NCBI RefSeq assembly: GCF_000011205.1
Contig: NC_003106.2
Location: 2,308,001-2,372,000 of the forward strand
Direction: 5' to 3'
DNA from: Sulfurisphaera tokodaii str. 7
Lineage (GTDB): Archaea; Thermoproteota; Thermoprotei_A; Sulfolobales; Sulfolobaceae
DNA length: 64,000 bases
Under the pieces are notes generated by a model, which had not been told where the DNA came from, did not search any database, and was given only the letters and a program-made list of their open reading frames with translations. This document shows, one piece after another, positions 63,701-64,000 of the stretch. Both the position numbers and the translations under genes were made by a program. Position 1 is the first letter of the stretch; every line of letters starts with the position of its first letter.

Positions 63701-64000
63701 ATATTTTTTCCATGTTCCTTTAACAACCCAAACTGGCTCTTCCTGGACTTCTAACTCTTTAGGTTCCACTTTTAGACTTTCTACTAGTTTCTCATTAATG
63801 CTTACTCCAATTCCAGGCTTATCTGGAACTTTTACATGTCCGTTCTCTACTTTAGTCTCATCAAAAACTATATCTCTCTTCCATTGTGGGAACCAATCGT
63901 AAAAGTTCTCCAAGAGATAAAGGTTAGGAGTTATTGCACTCATTTGTAAAGAATAAGCATTTTGAATAGAACCAAACGCATTATGAAAAGCAATTTCTAC
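63692..64000 (-). CDS. gnaD: D-gluconate dehydratase, C-terminal part (partial)
   Basis: The last 102 codons of a gene that begins beyond the right edge. The frame is open from 64000 down to 63692, starting [20 protein letters not shown]. It continues [30 protein letters not shown] and ends in [16 protein letters not shown]. This matches, from memory, the C-terminus of the S. solfataricus gluconate dehydratase (enolase superfamily), which makes 2-keto-3-deoxygluconate in the branched Entner-Doudoroff pathway. A reading that begins at an internal Met (63943) is only the fragment inside the frame and not a separate gene. The tail overlaps the PNGase-like gene by 9 nt. Confidence 0.92.
   Translation of the reverse strand, partial: VEIAFHNAFGSIQNAYSLQMSAITPNLYLLENFYDWFPQWKRDIVFDETKVENGHVKVPDKPGIGVSINEKLVESLKVEPKELEVQEEPVWVVKGTWKKYLT

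Noticed and set aside
1-64000. CRISPR array, despite a Cas4-like gene
   Set aside because: No regularly spaced 24-37 nt direct repeats seen anywhere; Cas4 here is solo.
1-64000. tRNA or rRNA genes
   Set aside because: Practically all sequence is accounted for by protein-coding genes, and no T-loop/anticodon arm pattern was noticed in the short gaps. tRNAscan-SE would decide.

Overview
The window is a 64 kb piece of a thermoacidophilic crenarchaeal chromosome (Sulfolobales), most probably Sulfurisphaera tokodaii or a very close relative such as S. ohwakuensis. The grounds are low GC, dense gene packing, leaderless starts about 26 nt after TATA boxes, and a protein at 46686-47585 that matches, from memory, the characterised S. 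tokodaii hexokinase (ST2354). Other pointers are a UDP-sulfoquinovose synthase (Agl3), a GAT-QueC fusion and a Sulfolobus-type gluconate dehydratase. Coding density is very high: no gene-free stretch exceeds about 200 nt (the largest is 53104-53300), and many genes overlap by 1-70 nt. I saw no rRNA, tRNA, CRISPR array or intact insertion sequence.

Layout. 1-8200: end of a 2-oxoacid:ferredoxin oxidoreductase alpha subunit, a secreted glycoprotein, a nitrilase-family enzyme, a CBS protein, a first HDAC-family deacetylase, purT, two PD-(D/E)XK-like proteins around a dolichol-kinase-like protein, and two C/D box methylation-guide sRNAs. 8200-21800: amine oxidase-like flavoprotein, moaB, an unusual flavin/Fe-S protein, an MrfA-type helicase, the GAT-QueC archaeosine enzyme, a VIT1-like membrane protein, Xaa-Pro dipeptidase and a second HDAC-family deacetylase. 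21800-31700: a largely minus-strand block with a small immobile TnpB-like nuclease, an operon of glutamine amidotransferase, MBL hydrolase, a 33-aa Cys-containing ORF, ribokinase and ThiD-ThiN, a solo Cas4, glycosyltransferases, an aminotransferase/ornithine cyclodeaminase pair and a PUA protein. 31700-40600: orphan molybdenum hydroxylase large subunit, two M48 proteases, an MDR dehydrogenase, cobalamin genes (cbiB, cobS, cobQ) and guaAb. 40600-49000: glycan and sugar-nucleotide genes (flippase, GT39-like transferase, nucleotidyltransferase, agl3), hexokinase, a DhnA aldolase and gamma-glutamyltransferase. 49000-53100: MazG, TmcA, CtaA-like heme A synthase. 53300-64000: an uptake and scavenging region with an APC permease, two MFS transporters, a USP, and a secreted acid protease (sedolisin, S53) translationally coupled to a PNGase A-like peptide:N-glycanase, followed by the C-terminal part of gluconate dehydratase.

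How parts fit together. The protease/PNGase pair next to amino-acid and phosphate/organic-acid type transporters suggests extracellular glycoprotein scavenging. The flippase-GT39-nucleotidyltransferase-Agl3 group probably supplies the sulfoquinovose-containing N-glycan that decorates such surface proteins. Two clear inverted repeats (53213-53296 and 56382-56416) lie in front of transporter genes and look like regulatory sites.
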